A stretch of 64,000 nucleotides of DNA from Sinorhizobium saheli (GCF_001651875.1 NZ_LNQB01000062.1:31663-95662); one strand, 5' to 3'; counted from the stretch's first letter, positions 46,038-56,446 are shown. Notes: generated by a model from the letters alone, not told the origin. Program-made: numbers and translations.

Positions 46038-48107
46038 ATGACTTTCATTGATGCGCTTCTGAACCCTTCCAGCGTAGCCGTCGTTGGCGCCTCTTCTGAT
46101 GCTGCGAAGCTTACGGGACGGCCGATCGCTTATCTGCAACAGCACGGCTACAAGGGTCGGATCTACCCCATCAACCCGCGCTATGAAACCATCGGCGACC
46201 TGACATGCTATGCGGATGCCCAGGCACTTCCCGAGGCACCGGATCTCGGGCTCGTGCTCGTCGGTGCCAATCGGGTGATCGAGTCCGTTCGCCAGCTTGC
46301 TGCTGCAGGCACCAAAGCGGCGATCGTACTCGCTAGCGGCTTCGGCGAGGCCGGCGAGGAAGGGCGTCGTCTCCAGGCCGAGCTGCGCGAGGCCGCGGGT
46401 TCTATGAGGATTCTAGGCCCCAATACGATCGGACTGGTCAACCTGACGGACCGCATCATGCTGACAGCAAGCGGCGCCATGGAGATGAAGGACTTCCGTG
46501 CCGGCGGAATTGCCCTTTTGTCGCAGAGCGGCGGGATTTTAGGATCTCTGCTTTCGCGCGGGGTCGGACGCGGCGTCGGTTTTTCCAAGCTGATTGCAAC
46601 GGGAAATGAATCCGACATCGAAGTTGCCGACCTTCTCGATGCCATGGCAGACGATCCGGCAACCAGGGTTGTTGCGCTTTATCTCGAAACCATTCGTAAT
46701 GTGGCGAAATTCCGCAATGCCGCCGCGCGGGTTATCGCGGCTGGCAAGCCCATCGTCGCCTACAAGGTCGGCCGTTCCGAGTCCGGCGCGCAGTCCGCCG
46801 TCTCCCACACCGGCGCACTGGCCGGCGCGGACAAGGTGTATGACGCCTTGTTCAAGCAACTCGGTATCATCCGGGCGCAGACATTCGCAGACCTCCTTGA
46901 CATCCCTGCCGCCCTATCCCAGGGGCGTCTTCTTTCCGGCAACCGCGTTGCAATCGTGACATCGACAGGCGGCGCAGCGACGATCGTGGCCGACAATATC
47001 GGGCTTGCCGGCCTCGAAATGCCGAGCCCCGATCCCGACACTGCAGAAAAGCTGCTGGCGCTCGATCTCACGGAGGCGGTTCTCGATCGCAATCCGATCG
47101 ACGTCACCCTGGCCGGCCTGCGTCCGGATCTTTTCCGATCCATCCTGAAGATCTTGTCGGAAAGCCCCACCTACGACGCCATTGTGGTTGTCGTGGGGTC
47201 GTCCTCGATCGGGCAGCCGGATGTCGTCGCCCGGCCGCTCCTCGAGTCGATGGACATCAGTAACAAGCCCATAGTAGCTTATGTCAGTCCCGAAGCGCCG
47301 GGTATCGTGCAACACCTGAATGCCAACCGCATCCCGGCCTATGCGGCTCCCGAAAGCTGCGCCGCGGCCCTATGCGCGTTGCGGCCGCGAGGCGAAGCCG
47401 ACCCGTCTGAGCGGCGGCCGGCTCCTGCCGTGGACGGTGCGGATCTGCCGCAAGGTTCGTTGAACGAGGCCGACGCCAAGCGCCTCTACGAGCGCTTCGG
47501 ATTCCCAATCACACGCGAGATCGAGGCGGCGACGCCGGCAGACGCAGCGGCCAAGGCGACCGCATTCGAAGGACCCGTGGTGATCAAGATCCTCTCGAAG
47601 GAAATCCTGCACAAATCGGAGGTTGGAGGTGTTGAAGTCGGCGTCGCCACAGCGGACGTCGAAACGGCATGCGAGCAGATGCTGTCGCGCATCCAGGTGG
47701 CTGCGCCCGGCGCGAAGGTCGATGGGTTCCTGATCCAGGAACTGGTCAGGGGCGGCATTGAGTTCATCCTCGGCTACAACCGCGACCCTCAGCTCGGGCC
47801 GTGTGTTCTGTTGGGCGCGGGGGGTGTCACCACTGAGTTGTACCAGGACGTCGCAATGCGGCTCTTGCCGGTGACGCGCCGACAGGTTCGCGATATGGTC
47901 CGCGAACTGAAGTGCTCGGCCCTTCTGGAGGGCTTCCGCGGCCGACCAGTTGCCGATACGGAGGCTTTGATCGACGCCGTTCTGGTTTTCGCAGACATGG
48001 CGGTGGCGCTGGACGATCGCCTGCAAGAGGCGGAAATCAATCCGGTCTTCGTGCTGCCCAAGGGCTCCGGCGTGCGCGCTGGCGATGCGCTCGTCGTGCT
48101 TCGCTGA
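46038..48107 (+). CDS. NDP-forming acyl-CoA synthetase (acetate-CoA ligase family, fused)
   Basis: The 689-residue fused protein has an alpha-like part (CoA-binding domain about 5-130, VAVVGASSDAAKLTGRP; ligase domains to 455 with the phospho-histidine region in SAVSHTGALAGAD) and a C-terminal ATP-grasp domain (about 475-689; GPVVIKILSKEILHKSEVGG). It links acyl-CoA + ADP + phosphate with acid + CoA + ATP, and works in either direction. The ATG at 46038 follows GAGGCAGG; a GTG at 46023 overlapping the upstream stop is an alternative. It may conserve energy from a product thioester. Confidence 0.9.
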   Translation: MTFIDALLNPSSVAVVGASSDAAKLTGRPIAYLQQHGYKGRIYPINPRYETIGDLTCYADAQALPEAPDLGLVLVGANRVIESVRQLAAAGTKAAIVLASGFGEAGEEGRRLQAELREAAGSMRILGPNTIGLVNLTDRIMLTASGAMEMKDFRAGGIALLSQSGGILGSLLSRGVGRGVGFSKLIATGNESDIEVADLLDAMADDPATRVVALYLETIRNVAKFRNAAARVIAAGKPIVAYKVGRSESGAQSAVSHTGALAGADKVYDALFKQLGIIRAQTFADLLDIPAALSQGRLLSGNRVAIVTSTGGAATIVADNIGLAGLEMPSPDPDTAEKLLALDLTEAVLDRNPIDVTLAGLRPDLFRSILKILSESPTYDAIVVVVGSSSIGQPDVVARPLLESMDISNKPIVAYVSPEAPGIVQHLNANRIPAYAAPESCAAALCALRPRGEADPSERRPAPAVDGADLPQGSLNEADAKRLYERFGFPITREIEAATPADAAAKATAFEGPVVIKILSKEILHKSEVGGVEVGVATADVETACEQMLSRIQVAAPGAKVDGFLIQELVRGGIEFILGYNRDPQLGPCVLLGAGGVTTELYQDVAMRLLPVTRRQVRDMVRELKCSALLEGFRGRPVADTEALIDAVLVFADMAVALDDRLQEAEINPVFVLPKGSGVRAGDALVVLR

Positions 48108-48187
48108 TTTTGGGACCTTGTCGCGAAGGCAGCTCGCCGGCCCTGCGGCAGGCCCCACCAGTTCCCTCCCCGTCGGAGATTGCACCT

Positions 48188-49390
48188 ATGCCTGATGTCT
48201 ACATCTGCGACTACATCCGCACCCCGATCGGCCGCTTCGGCGGGGCGCTTGCGTCGGTGAGGCCGGATGATCTCGGCGCCATTGTGCTGAAAGCATTGAT
48301 GATTCGTCAGCCGTCCTTGGATTGGGCAGCGGTTGACGAGGTGATCTTTGGCTGCGCAAATCAGGCGGGCGAGGACAACCGTAACGTGGCCCGCATGTCG
48401 TCGCTCCTTGCGGGATTGCCGGTGGAGGTCCCCGGAACAACGATCAACAGGCTCTGCGGTTCCGGAATGGATGCGATCATCACTGGGTTTCGTGCCATCC
48501 GATCTGGCGAGGCCGAGCTGATAGTCACTGGCGGCGTGGAAAGCATGAGCCGCGCCCCTTTCGTGGTGCCGAAGGCGGAAATGGCCTTCAGCCGGGAGTC
48601 CTCAATACAGGACACGACGATCGGGTGGCGTTTCATCAATCCGGTCATGAAGGCTCAATACGGGGTCGATTCGATGCCTGAAACTGCCGAGAATGTCGCG
48701 GAGGAGTTCGGGATATCGCGAGCGGACCAGGATGCGTTCGCCTTCCGCTCGCAGCAGAAGGCCGCTGCCGCCCAGGCACGCGGGAGGCTGGCCGAAGAGA
48801 TCTTCCCGGTGAAAATCCCCCAGCGCAAGGGCGACGCGGTTCTGTTCGACCGTGATGAACATCCGCGCGAGACGACACTGGAAGGACTGGCAGGTCTCAA
48901 GGCGCCCTTCCGTCAAGGTGGGTCGGTCACGGCAGGCAACGCGAGCGGTGTGAACGATGGAGCGGCCGCCCTGATCCTTGCCAATGAGACTGCCGCAAAG
49001 CGTCACCGCCTGATGCCCATCGCGCGAATCCTTGGCGGGGCAACGGCTGGCGTTCCTCCACGGATCATGGGCTTCGGGCCGGCACCGGCCTGTCGGAAGT
49101 TGATGGCGCGGCTAGAATTGGAGCCGGAGGCGTTCGATGTCATCGAGCTGAACGAGGCATTCGCAAGTCAGGGCCTAGCCTGTCTGCGCGACCTCGGCAT
49201 TGCCGATGACGATCCCCGCGTCAATCCCAACGGTGGTGCGATCGCTCTCGGCCACCCGCTCGGCATGTCCGGCGCGCGTATTACCGGGACAGCGGCACTG
49301 GAACTTGCGAGGATCAATGGCCGCTATGGCGTTGCCACCATGTGCATCGGCGTGGGGCAGGGGATTGCCATTGCCCTGGAACGGGTGTGA
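48188..49390 (+). CDS. Thiolase (acetyl-CoA acyltransferase, beta-ketoadipyl-CoA thiolase-like)
   Basis: The 400-residue enzyme has the active cysteine in [11 protein letters not shown], histidine in [17 protein letters not shown] and the second cysteine in [11 protein letters not shown]-terminal [20 protein letters not shown] and [13 protein letters not shown] resemble PcaF-type thiolases. It would cleave a 3-ketoacyl-CoA with CoA. I use the ATG at 48188; the longer frame overlaps the synthetase gene. It closes the presumed beta-oxidation-like route of the locus. Confidence 0.92.
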   Translation: MPDVYICDYIRTPIGRFGGALASVRPDDLGAIVLKALMIRQPSLDWAAVDEVIFGCANQAGEDNRNVARMSSLLAGLPVEVPGTTINRLCGSGMDAIITGFRAIRSGEAELIVTGGVESMSRAPFVVPKAEMAFSRESSIQDTTIGWRFINPVMKAQYGVDSMPETAENVAEEFGISRADQDAFAFRSQQKAAAAQARGRLAEEIFPVKIPQRKGDAVLFDRDEHPRETTLEGLAGLKAPFRQGGSVTAGNASGVNDGAAALILANETAAKRHRLMPIARILGGATAGVPPRIMGFGPAPACRKLMARLELEPEAFDVIELNEAFASQGLACLRDLGIADDDPRVNPNGGAIALGHPLGMSGARITGTAALELARINGRYGVATMCIGVGQGIAIALERV

Positions 49391-49514
49391 GCACCGGGCT
49401 CGCAAACCCGGTTCAGACGCGCGGACAGACCGGTAAACCAAGGTCTAGCGGGACGCCTCGCCTGAAGCGCCGAAATATGTTTGGGTACGATCGGACATGA
49501 CGTATGACTAACGA

Positions 49515-50420
49515 ATGAGCAATATGATACCCCCTCTAAACCCGCTAAGGACCTTCGAAGCTGCTGCCCGCCTGTCCAGTCTGACGCAGGCCGCGGAAGA
49601 GCTGAACGTGTCTCAGGTGGCGGTCAGTCGCCAGGTGAAAGTGCTGGAGGAATATCTCGGCGTTGTGCTGTTCAAGCGGCTGCATCGCGGCATCGAGCTG
49701 ACCGACGAGGGACGGCAACTCTATGAAGGCGTCACTCGAGCCTTCGTCGAAATCGGGAATGCGGCAAGGCGTGTGTCCCGGCGAGGTAGGCGGGATATTC
49801 TCGCCATCCAGTCTTACACGACCTTTTCCCAGCGCTGGCTTATTCCACGGCTGACGCAGTTTCATGAAGCATTCCCACGAATCGAGGTGCGTCTGAGTTC
49901 GTCTACCGCCCCGGTCGATTTCGAGACTCAGAACCTGGATGCTGCCATTCGCGCCGGAAAAGGAAATTGGCCCGATCTCCACAGCGAAAAGCTGGTTGAT
50001 GTTGAACTGATTCCGATTTGTTCACCCGCCTTCCAGGAGGCCCACAAGCTTACGTCCCCTGATGACTTGAGTCGTGTGCGGCTGCTGCATTCTATGGCAC
50101 GACCCACCGATTGGGCTGCATGGCTGAAACGCGTCGGATCGACGGTCGATCCCAGCCCTGGCATCCGTTTCGAAAGTTCGGCACTCGCTTATGAGGCCGC
50201 TTCTCTGGATATCGGTGTCGCGATTGCAACCAAGGTCTTTGTGAAGAGACACCTTCAGGCCGGCAGCTTCGTCGCTCCGTTTGATATGACGTGTTACAGC
50301 GGCGAAGGTTATTATCTCACGTGGCCGAAGAACGTTACTCCGTCATTGCCTCTTCAGAAGTTTCTCTCTTGGATGCGCGAGCAAATCGATAAAGACGAGG
50401 TATTGATTTCTGATCCGTGA
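49515..50420 (+). CDS. LysR-family regulator (GcvA-like)
   Basis: The 301-residue protein has an N-terminal winged helix (PLNPLRTFEAAARLSSLTQA, then VSQVAVSRQVKVLEEYLG) and an effector domain with ILAIQSYTTFSQRWLIPRL, the GcvA subgroup start. It lies 124 bases after the thiolase gene on the same strand and probably controls the catabolic genes in response to an intermediate. Confidence 0.9.
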   Translation: MSNMIPPLNPLRTFEAAARLSSLTQAAEELNVSQVAVSRQVKVLEEYLGVVLFKRLHRGIELTDEGRQLYEGVTRAFVEIGNAARRVSRRGRRDILAIQSYTTFSQRWLIPRLTQFHEAFPRIEVRLSSSTAPVDFETQNLDAAIRAGKGNWPDLHSEKLVDVELIPICSPAFQEAHKLTSPDDLSRVRLLHSMARPTDWAAWLKRVGSTVDPSPGIRFESSALAYEAASLDIGVAIATKVFVKRHLQAGSFVAPFDMTCYSGEGYYLTWPKNVTPSLPLQKFLSWMREQIDKDEVLISDP

Positions 50421-50589
50421 AATTAGTGTCAGCAGGCCTGTTCTATCTGCTGGGAATGAGTGGAACACGCGACCGCCCGGTTAGGCAAGCAGCAACGCGT
50501 AGACGGCCCAGCTCAACTTAGGTTTGGGCCGTAGCGCTGCCGTGGCTCGTCGCGCGAATGCTCGCGTCCTCGACGATGATACCAGTGTG

Positions 50590-50850
50590 TTAAGCCAGCC
50601 GAAATGCCTCGGTCGCAGATGACGGCCGCGGCGGACACTGGAGTGCATCTCGACCCGGATATTCGGATGGTTGTCCTGGAAGTCAGCGATGCCAGGCAGC
50701 AGAACCTGTTGCCCAAGAGTTCCGGCACGTCGATACGGAGGGGTCCTGCAAGATCGGCGTCTTTCTCGCACGCCGTGCACTCAAGAACGCGAATTTGCGC
50801 TTCAGCGCTCCGCTGGTACCAGCAACTCTTTCCTGGCCGCATCACATCAA
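50590..50850 (-). pseudogene. LysR-family regulator remnant
   Basis: Pieces of the linker helix and the start of a LysR effector domain are visible in two frames: SCWYQRSAEAQIRVLE and DLAGPLRIDVPELLG (about 50710-50845), then QVLLPGIADFQDNHPNIRVE (about 50610-50712). The DNA-binding domain and the rest of the effector domain are missing. It is a dead fragment next to the intact LysR gene and differs from it in sequence. Confidence 0.6.
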
Positions 50851-50898
50851 AGCGTACGGTGTAGGCGGAGGTCCTCTCATCGCTTTAGGCTTTGTCCG

Positions 50899-51864
50899 TC
50901 ATGCGGTTTCGGCGGCAGTAGAATAATTCTGTGCGATGACCGCGCAGACCATCAACTGAATCTGGTGGAAAAGCATCAACGGCAGAACTATCGCTCCGAT
51001 CGACTGCCCGGCGAAGATGACGCCTGCCATCGGTACGCCACTGGCAAGGCTCTTCTTCGATCCACAAAACGTGATGGTGATCTGGTCGGGCGTGTTGAAG
51101 CCCAAAAGGCGGCTGCCGCGCATGGTGAAGGTCAGCACAAAGCCGAGCAGTAGCATGTCAAGCCCGACAACGACGGCAATATCTCCCAGCGAGAACGTTT
51201 GCCACAGTCCCTCGACGACCGCCTTGCTGAAGGCGAGGTAGACAACCATCAGGATGGAACCTCTATCGACAGGAGTGAGAACCTTCTTCTTTGAGCGGAC
51301 CCAGTTTCCAATCCACGGCTGTAACATCTGCCCGACGACAAACGGAGCGAGCAACTGCAGCAGGATCTTCTCCATGACATCCCAGGAGAGCCTGCCATGG
51401 CCACCGGCGGAAAAGAGCAAGCCGACGAGAAGAGGCGTCAGGAACATGCCAAGTATATTAGAGGCGGAAGCCGAGCAGATGGCAGCCGGAACATTCCCGC
51501 CGGCTATCGATGTAAATGCAATGGATGACTGCACGGTGGACGGCAGGACGCACAGGAAGAGGAGACCGAGATAAAGCGGCTGTGGCAGGATCGAATCCGG
51601 AACGAGGCCCAACGCCATGCCGAGCAGTGGGAAAACGGCGAATGTCGTCAGCAGAATGACGAGGTGCAGGCGCCAATGCAGGATGCCGGCAATGACAACG
51701 TCGGTGGACATACGCGCGCCATGCAGAAAGAAGAGAAGGGCAATGGCGAGACTTGTGGCGACGCCGAAATAATCCGCAAAACTGCCGCTTGCCGGAAACA
51801 GCGAAGCAAGGACGACGCTACAGACGAGCAGGATCGTGAAAGTGTCGGGCAATAACCGGCGCAT
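50899..51864 (-). CDS. Bile acid:sodium symporter (SBF) family transporter
   Basis: The 321-residue membrane protein has about ten helices and the SBF-like features LFFLHGARMS, VLPSTVQSSIAFTSIAGGN and the crossover-region glycine/proline set. It belongs to the YfeH-like branch, which transports organic anions with sodium. I use the ATG at 51864, preceded by AGGGAG, 14 bases after the dehydrogenase stop. It is the last gene of a long minus-strand operon. The substrate is unknown; an organic acid product or substrate of the pathway is plausible. Confidence 0.85.
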   Translation of the reverse strand: MRRLLPDTFTILLVCSVVLASLFPASGSFADYFGVATSLAIALLFFLHGARMSTDVVIAGILHWRLHLVILLTTFAVFPLLGMALGLVPDSILPQPLYLGLLFLCVLPSTVQSSIAFTSIAGGNVPAAICSASASNILGMFLTPLLVGLLFSAGGHGRLSWDVMEKILLQLLAPFVVGQMLQPWIGNWVRSKKKVLTPVDRGSILMVVYLAFSKAVVEGLWQTFSLGDIAVVVGLDMLLLGFVLTFTMRGSRLLGFNTPDQITITFCGSKKSLASGVPMAGVIFAGQSIGAIVLPLMLFHQIQLMVCAVIAQNYSTAAETA

Positions 51865-51878
51865 GGTGCTCCCTAAAG

Positions 51879-53312
51879 TCAAATCGCTTCTGTAACCAGC
51901 TTAGTGTTGAAAAAGTTGTCCATCGCCTCGGCTCCGCCTTCGGACCCGTAGCCCGAGTCCTTTATGCCGCCAAAGGGAAGCTCCGGCAGCGCCAGCCCAT
52001 GGTGATTGATCGAGATCATTCCGCTCTGTATATCGCGGCTCAGGGCAGCACTCGTTTTCGCGGATGTCGTATAAGCATACGCTGCCAAGCCGTAGGGGAG
52101 GCGGTTCGCTTCCGTAATGGCGGCTTCATAGGTCGAAAAAGGGCTCACCACGGCGATGGGGCCGAAAGGCTCCTCGTTCAATATCCGGGCGCTCAGCGGC
52201 ACATCTGTGAGAACCGTGGGTTTGTAGAAATTTCCGCGGTTGCCGATCCGCTCGCCGCCGGTCGCAATCTTCCCTCCTCGCGAAACGGCATCGGCGGTCA
52301 GCGACTCCATGGCTTCGACCCGTCTGCCGTTTGCAAGTGGGCCCATGGTCGTGCCCGAATCCAGTCCATTGCCCACCTTGACGGCCTCTGCAGCCTTGAC
52401 GAAGCAGTCGAGAAACCTGGCGTAGATTTTCTCCTGTATGAGGAAGCGGGTCGGAGCAACGCAGACTTGGCCCGCATTGCGGAATTTTGCTCCGGCCAGG
52501 ATCCGGACTGCGAGATCGACGTCGGCGTCGTCGAACACAATCGCCGGTGCGTGACCGCCAAGTTCCATCGTCACCCGCTTCATATGAGCGCCGGCGAGAG
52601 CCGCAAGCTGTTTGCCAACAGCCGTCGAGCCCGTGAAGGAGACTTTGCGGATGATCGGATGCGGAATGAGGTGGTTGGAGATGTCGGCCGGAATGCCGAA
52701 TACCAGATTGAGCGCCCCGGCTGGCAAATCGGCGTCAGCGAATGCGCGAACAAGTTCGGCACAACTCGCCGGCGTCTCCTCCGGTCCCTTCAGAATGACT
52801 GAACAACCGGCCGCAAGACCGGCCGCTACCTTGCGCACGGCCTGGTTCAATGGAAAGTTCCAAGGGCTGAAGGCGGCGACCGGACCGACGGGCTCCTTGA
52901 CGACGAGCTGCCGAACATTGAGGAAACGGGAAGGGACAACACGACCGTATGCTCGCTGCGCCTCCTCGGCAAACCAGCCGATCATGTCGGACGCCGCCAG
53001 GGTCTCCGCTGTCGACTCCGCGAGCGGCTTTCCCTGTTCGAGAGACATGATCGTCGCGATCTTCTCAACCCGTTCGCGCAGTAGCTGGGCAGCCTTGTGC
53101 AGCATTTTAGCGCGCTCGAATGCGCTGAACCGAGACCAGGCCGTGAAACTGGTTGCGGCCGTTGCAAGAGCTTCGTCAAGATCATCCCGCCCGGCATTTG
53201 CCACGGTTCCAATGATCTCGTCGGAGGCAGGATTGAGGATTGGAAGGCGCTCTTTCGATCCGTCCCGCCAGGTGCCGCCGATATAGAGTTGCGTTTCCGG
53301 ATAGTCGGACAT
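51879..53312 (-). CDS. Succinate-semialdehyde dehydrogenase-like aldehyde dehydrogenase
   Basis: The 477-residue enzyme has SFTGSTAVGKQL (cofactor region), glutamate in TMELGGHAPAIVFDD, the catalytic cysteine in RNAGQVCVAPTRF and the DVPLSARILNEEPFGPIAVV end region, matching the GabD-type subgroup. It would oxidise succinate semialdehyde to succinate with NAD or NADP. I use the ATG at 53312, before the family's usual first strand. It follows the gamma-glutamyltransferase-like gene by 22 bases. Confidence 0.9.
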   Translation of the reverse strand: MSDYPETQLYIGGTWRDGSKERLPILNPASDEIIGTVANAGRDDLDEALATAATSFTAWSRFSAFERAKMLHKAAQLLRERVEKIATIMSLEQGKPLAESTAETLAASDMIGWFAEEAQRAYGRVVPSRFLNVRQLVVKEPVGPVAAFSPWNFPLNQAVRKVAAGLAAGCSVILKGPEETPASCAELVRAFADADLPAGALNLVFGIPADISNHLIPHPIIRKVSFTGSTAVGKQLAALAGAHMKRVTMELGGHAPAIVFDDADVDLAVRILAGAKFRNAGQVCVAPTRFLIQEKIYARFLDCFVKAAEAVKVGNGLDSGTTMGPLANGRRVEAMESLTADAVSRGGKIATGGERIGNRGNFYKPTVLTDVPLSARILNEEPFGPIAVVSPFSTYEAAITEANRLPYGLAAYAYTTSAKTSAALSRDIQSGMISINHHGLALPELPFGGIKDSGYGSEGGAEAMDNFFNTKLVTEAI

Positions 53313-53334
53313 TACCTTCTCCGATGTTCTGACG

Positions 53335-54927
53335 TCAGTACCCCAGGGCGCAACCATCCTTGCGGTGATCGGACGCGCCGAGCAGGGTTCCGTGTTGATG
53401 ATCAATCCAGACCGCCTGCGCTCCGCCGATGGCCCATTTCGGTGGGATCACCTTAAAGCCCCGGCCCTCGAGGTTTTCGCCGAGCGCACTTCGAATTGCT
53501 TCCTCGGCTTCGATCGTCCTGGTGCCGGGGAGGGGGAACAGACGAGGAAGCTCGATCGCCGATTGCATATCCATGCCATAGTCGAACAGCTTCGACAGAA
53601 AGTGCGCATGTCCCATGGCTTGATAGTGGCCGCCCATCACGCCGAATGAGAGGGCCGCTTTACCGTTTCGCGTGACCATTCCTGGAATGATCGTGTGCAT
53701 CGGCCGCTTGCGCGGGCCAATCGCGTTCGGATGCCCCTCCGTCAGCACGAAACTCTGGCCGCGGTTGTGGAACAACACGCCCGATTTCGGGGCCATGAGG
53801 CCGCTGCCGTAGGGGTGGAAAATGGAATTAATGAAGCTGACGGCATTGCGATCTTTGTCGACCACCGAGATGTAGACCGTGTCCGAATGCTCGACACCAT
53901 CGATGAAACCGCTGGCGTCGCAAGCCTGGTCCAGGTTGATCTTCGAGGCAAGCTCGTCGGCGAGCTCGTCCGACAAAAGAAAATCGATCGGCACGTTTGA
54001 TATTGCCGCGTCCGCCAGCCAGCGTTCGCGCGCAGCATAGGCAAGTCGGGTCGCCTCGACTTCGATGTGCAGGTTGTCGGCATTTAGGGGATGACCCGAC
54101 GGGGTGAAACGTTCGAGAATCTTGAGGATCATAAGAGCAATGATGCCTTGCCCATTGGGAGGGCATTCATGAACCGTCCATCCACGATAGGTTGCACTGA
54201 TGGGAGCAACGTATTCTCCAGCGGCGGAGGCGAAATCCTCCGTGGTGTGCAGGCCGCCGAGCGCCTGGAGGTAAGAGACCATGTCTTCTGCGACATCACC
54301 CCGATAAAATGCGTCCCGGCCGTGCTTGCCGATGGCCGACAAAGTTTCCGCAAGCTCCGGCTGACGCTGAACAGACCCAACTGCGGGAGCTTCATCGTTG
54401 TCGAGGAATATGCGGCGCGTCGGCGAATTGAGGGCGAGCATCGCGCGCTGATGCGAAATGTCGGCGGCAACGCGCGGTGTGATGGCGTAGCCGTCCCGCG
54501 CAAGGGCGATCGCCGGTGCCACGATGTCGGCCATGGACATGCGCCCATGATCTGCGACCAGCCGCGTCCAGGCATCGACGGCGCCTGGAATAGTCACCGC
54601 GTGAGGCGAAGACCGCGCGATCTCTGAGATTCCTTGGTCCTTGAACCACTTGAATTCAGCGGCGGCGGGCGTGCGACCCGAGCCGTTATAGGCGATCACC
54701 TGGTCGCCTCCGTTGGGAGCCAGCAAGGCGAAGCAATCGCCGCCAATGCCTGTGGAGCCGGCTTCCACCACGCACTGGACCGCACAGGCCGCCACCGCCG
54801 CATCGATGGCCTTGCCGCCGCTTTTGAGGATCTCGATGGCGGTCAGGGTTGCCATGGGGTGAGAGGTCGCTGCCATGCCGCTGCGGCCAACTGCAATCGA
54901 GCGCCCGGGATGTTCGAAGTTCCGCAT
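53335..54927 (-). CDS. Gamma-glutamyltransferase-family protein
   Basis: This 530-residue Ntn hydrolase precursor has an N-terminal part with AIDAAVAACAVQCVVEAGSTGIGGD and the autoprocessing threonine in the HSDTVYISVVDKDRNAVS segment at about residue 350, then NSIFHPYGSGLMAP. There is no signal peptide, so it acts in the cytoplasm. Relatives hydrolyse gamma-glutamyl compounds or cyclic and N-acyl amides. In this context it could release GABA or a polyamine from a gamma-glutamyl conjugate; this is inferred. I use the ATG at 54927, directly before the conserved start. Confidence 0.88.
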   Translation of the reverse strand: MRNFEHPGRSIAVGRSGMAATSHPMATLTAIEILKSGGKAIDAAVAACAVQCVVEAGSTGIGGDCFALLAPNGGDQVIAYNGSGRTPAAAEFKWFKDQGISEIARSSPHAVTIPGAVDAWTRLVADHGRMSMADIVAPAIALARDGYAITPRVAADISHQRAMLALNSPTRRIFLDNDEAPAVGSVQRQPELAETLSAIGKHGRDAFYRGDVAEDMVSYLQALGGLHTTEDFASAAGEYVAPISATYRGWTVHECPPNGQGIIALMILKILERFTPSGHPLNADNLHIEVEATRLAYAARERWLADAAISNVPIDFLLSDELADELASKINLDQACDASGFIDGVEHSDTVYISVVDKDRNAVSFINSIFHPYGSGLMAPKSGVLFHNRGQSFVLTEGHPNAIGPRKRPMHTIIPGMVTRNGKAALSFGVMGGHYQAMGHAHFLSKLFDYGMDMQSAIELPRLFPLPGTRTIEAEEAIRSALGENLEGRGFKVIPPKWAIGGAQAVWIDHQHGTLLGASDHRKDGCALGY

Positions 54928-54937
54928 GGAATCGTCC

Positions 54938-56323
54938 TTATGAATAAAGGTTGCTGGCGCGCGCCCACGCATAGGTGTCATCGAGCGCCTTCTCCGAGCG
55001 GTCGAACATGTCGTTGATTTGCGCTTCCGTGATGATCAGGGGTGGGCAAAGAGAATAGTTGTCGCCGATGGCGCGCGTGACGACGCCGTGCGCCTGCGCG
55101 CGTTTGCCGGCGTGCATCGCGACGCCGTCCGTCGGCTTGAAGGGCTCCTTGGTTTCCTTGTTGCGGACAAGCTCAAGCGTACCGATCAAGCCGCGTCCGC
55201 GCGCGCTTCCGACGAGTGGATGTTCTCCGAGCGCGTGAAGTCTTCGTTGAAAGAGCGGCGCGACATTCCGGACGTGCCCTACGATGTCTCTTTCCTCGTA
55301 GATTTTCAGGGTCTCAAGGGCCACTGCAGTGGCGACCGGGTGCCCGCTATAGGTGAAGCCGTGCCCGAAGATACCGATCTTTTCACTTTCGGCGACGATG
55401 GCCGCGTGGACTTTCTCGTTAATCATCAGCGCGGAAATCGGCTGGTAAGCCGCCGACAGTTGCTTGGCCATGGAAATCATGTCGGGCTGCATGCCGAAGC
55501 TCTCGGATCCGAACATCGTGCCAAGCCGGCCGAAGCCGCAGATCACCTCGTCGGCAATCAGCAAGATATCGTACTTCCTGAGTACAGCCTGGATCTTGTC
55601 GTAATAGGTTGGCGGCGGGACGATGCAGCCGCCTGATGCCATCAGTGGCTCGGCGAAGAAGGCGCCGATCGTGTCAGGCCCCTCGGCAAGTATCAGATTT
55701 TCGAGCGATACGGCGCAACGGGTCGCGAATTCCTCCTCGGTCTCGCCAGAAAGACCATAGCGATAATATTCGGGACAATCGGTATGAAGCACCCCGTCGA
55801 TCGGCAGGTCGAAATCGCGATGATTGTTTGGCAATCCGGTGAGACTTGCGGAGGCGATCGTCACACCATGATAAGCACGCCAACGGGAGATGACTTTCTT
55901 CTTTTCCGGTTTGCCGATCGCGTTGTGGTAGTACCAGACGAGTTTCAGCGCCGTGTCGTTGGCTTCCGAGCCCGAATTGGCAAAGAACACTTTCGACATC
56001 GGGACCGGAGCAAGGCGGATCAGCCGTTCGGCAAGTTCGATTGCCGTCTCGTGCGATTTTCCACCAAAGCTGTGATAGAAGGGCAATTCCTGCATTTGCC
56101 GCATGGCGGCGTCGACGAGTCGTTGTTCGCTGAAGCCCAGCGACGCGCAAAACAGGCCACCGAGTCCCTCGATATACTTGTTACCGTCGCTGTCGATGAC
56201 GTGGATCCCTTCTCCCCTGGAAATCACAAGCGGACCGTCCTGCAAATGCTGGGACGCATTCGTATAGGGATGAAGGATAAACGCCGCGTCGCGCGCTTCC
56301 AGGGAATTGAGAAGAATGGTCAC
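54938..56323 (-). CDS. Class III (omega) aminotransferase
   Basis: The 461-residue PLP enzyme has FFANSGSEANDTALKL, RWRAYHGVTIASASLTG, the PLP aspartate in LIADEVICGFGRLG and the lysine in DMISMAKQLSAAYQPISA. It groups with pyruvate-dependent diamine, GABA or beta-alanine aminotransferases of rhizobia. In this operon it most likely converts GABA or an omega-amino acid to the semialdehyde used by the dehydrogenase gene downstream. The gamma-glutamyltransferase-like gene starts 10 bases later. Confidence 0.92.
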   Translation of the reverse strand: MTILLNSLEARDAAFILHPYTNASQHLQDGPLVISRGEGIHVIDSDGNKYIEGLGGLFCASLGFSEQRLVDAAMRQMQELPFYHSFGGKSHETAIELAERLIRLAPVPMSKVFFANSGSEANDTALKLVWYYHNAIGKPEKKKVISRWRAYHGVTIASASLTGLPNNHRDFDLPIDGVLHTDCPEYYRYGLSGETEEEFATRCAVSLENLILAEGPDTIGAFFAEPLMASGGCIVPPPTYYDKIQAVLRKYDILLIADEVICGFGRLGTMFGSESFGMQPDMISMAKQLSAAYQPISALMINEKVHAAIVAESEKIGIFGHGFTYSGHPVATAVALETLKIYEERDIVGHVRNVAPLFQRRLHALGEHPLVGSARGRGLIGTLELVRNKETKEPFKPTDGVAMHAGKRAQAHGVVTRAIGDNYSLCPPLIITEAQINDMFDRSEKALDDTYAWARASNLYS

Positions 56324-56446
56324 GATAGCTCTCCGGTGGTGATCTAGGCGTGTTGAAAAACTCGCAACAGTTCGATGCAGCCGCCGAACCTGTCGAGCGT
56401 CCGACGGCTGTCTGTCTTGCGGACCAGATGGTGGGCTACCGGCCGA

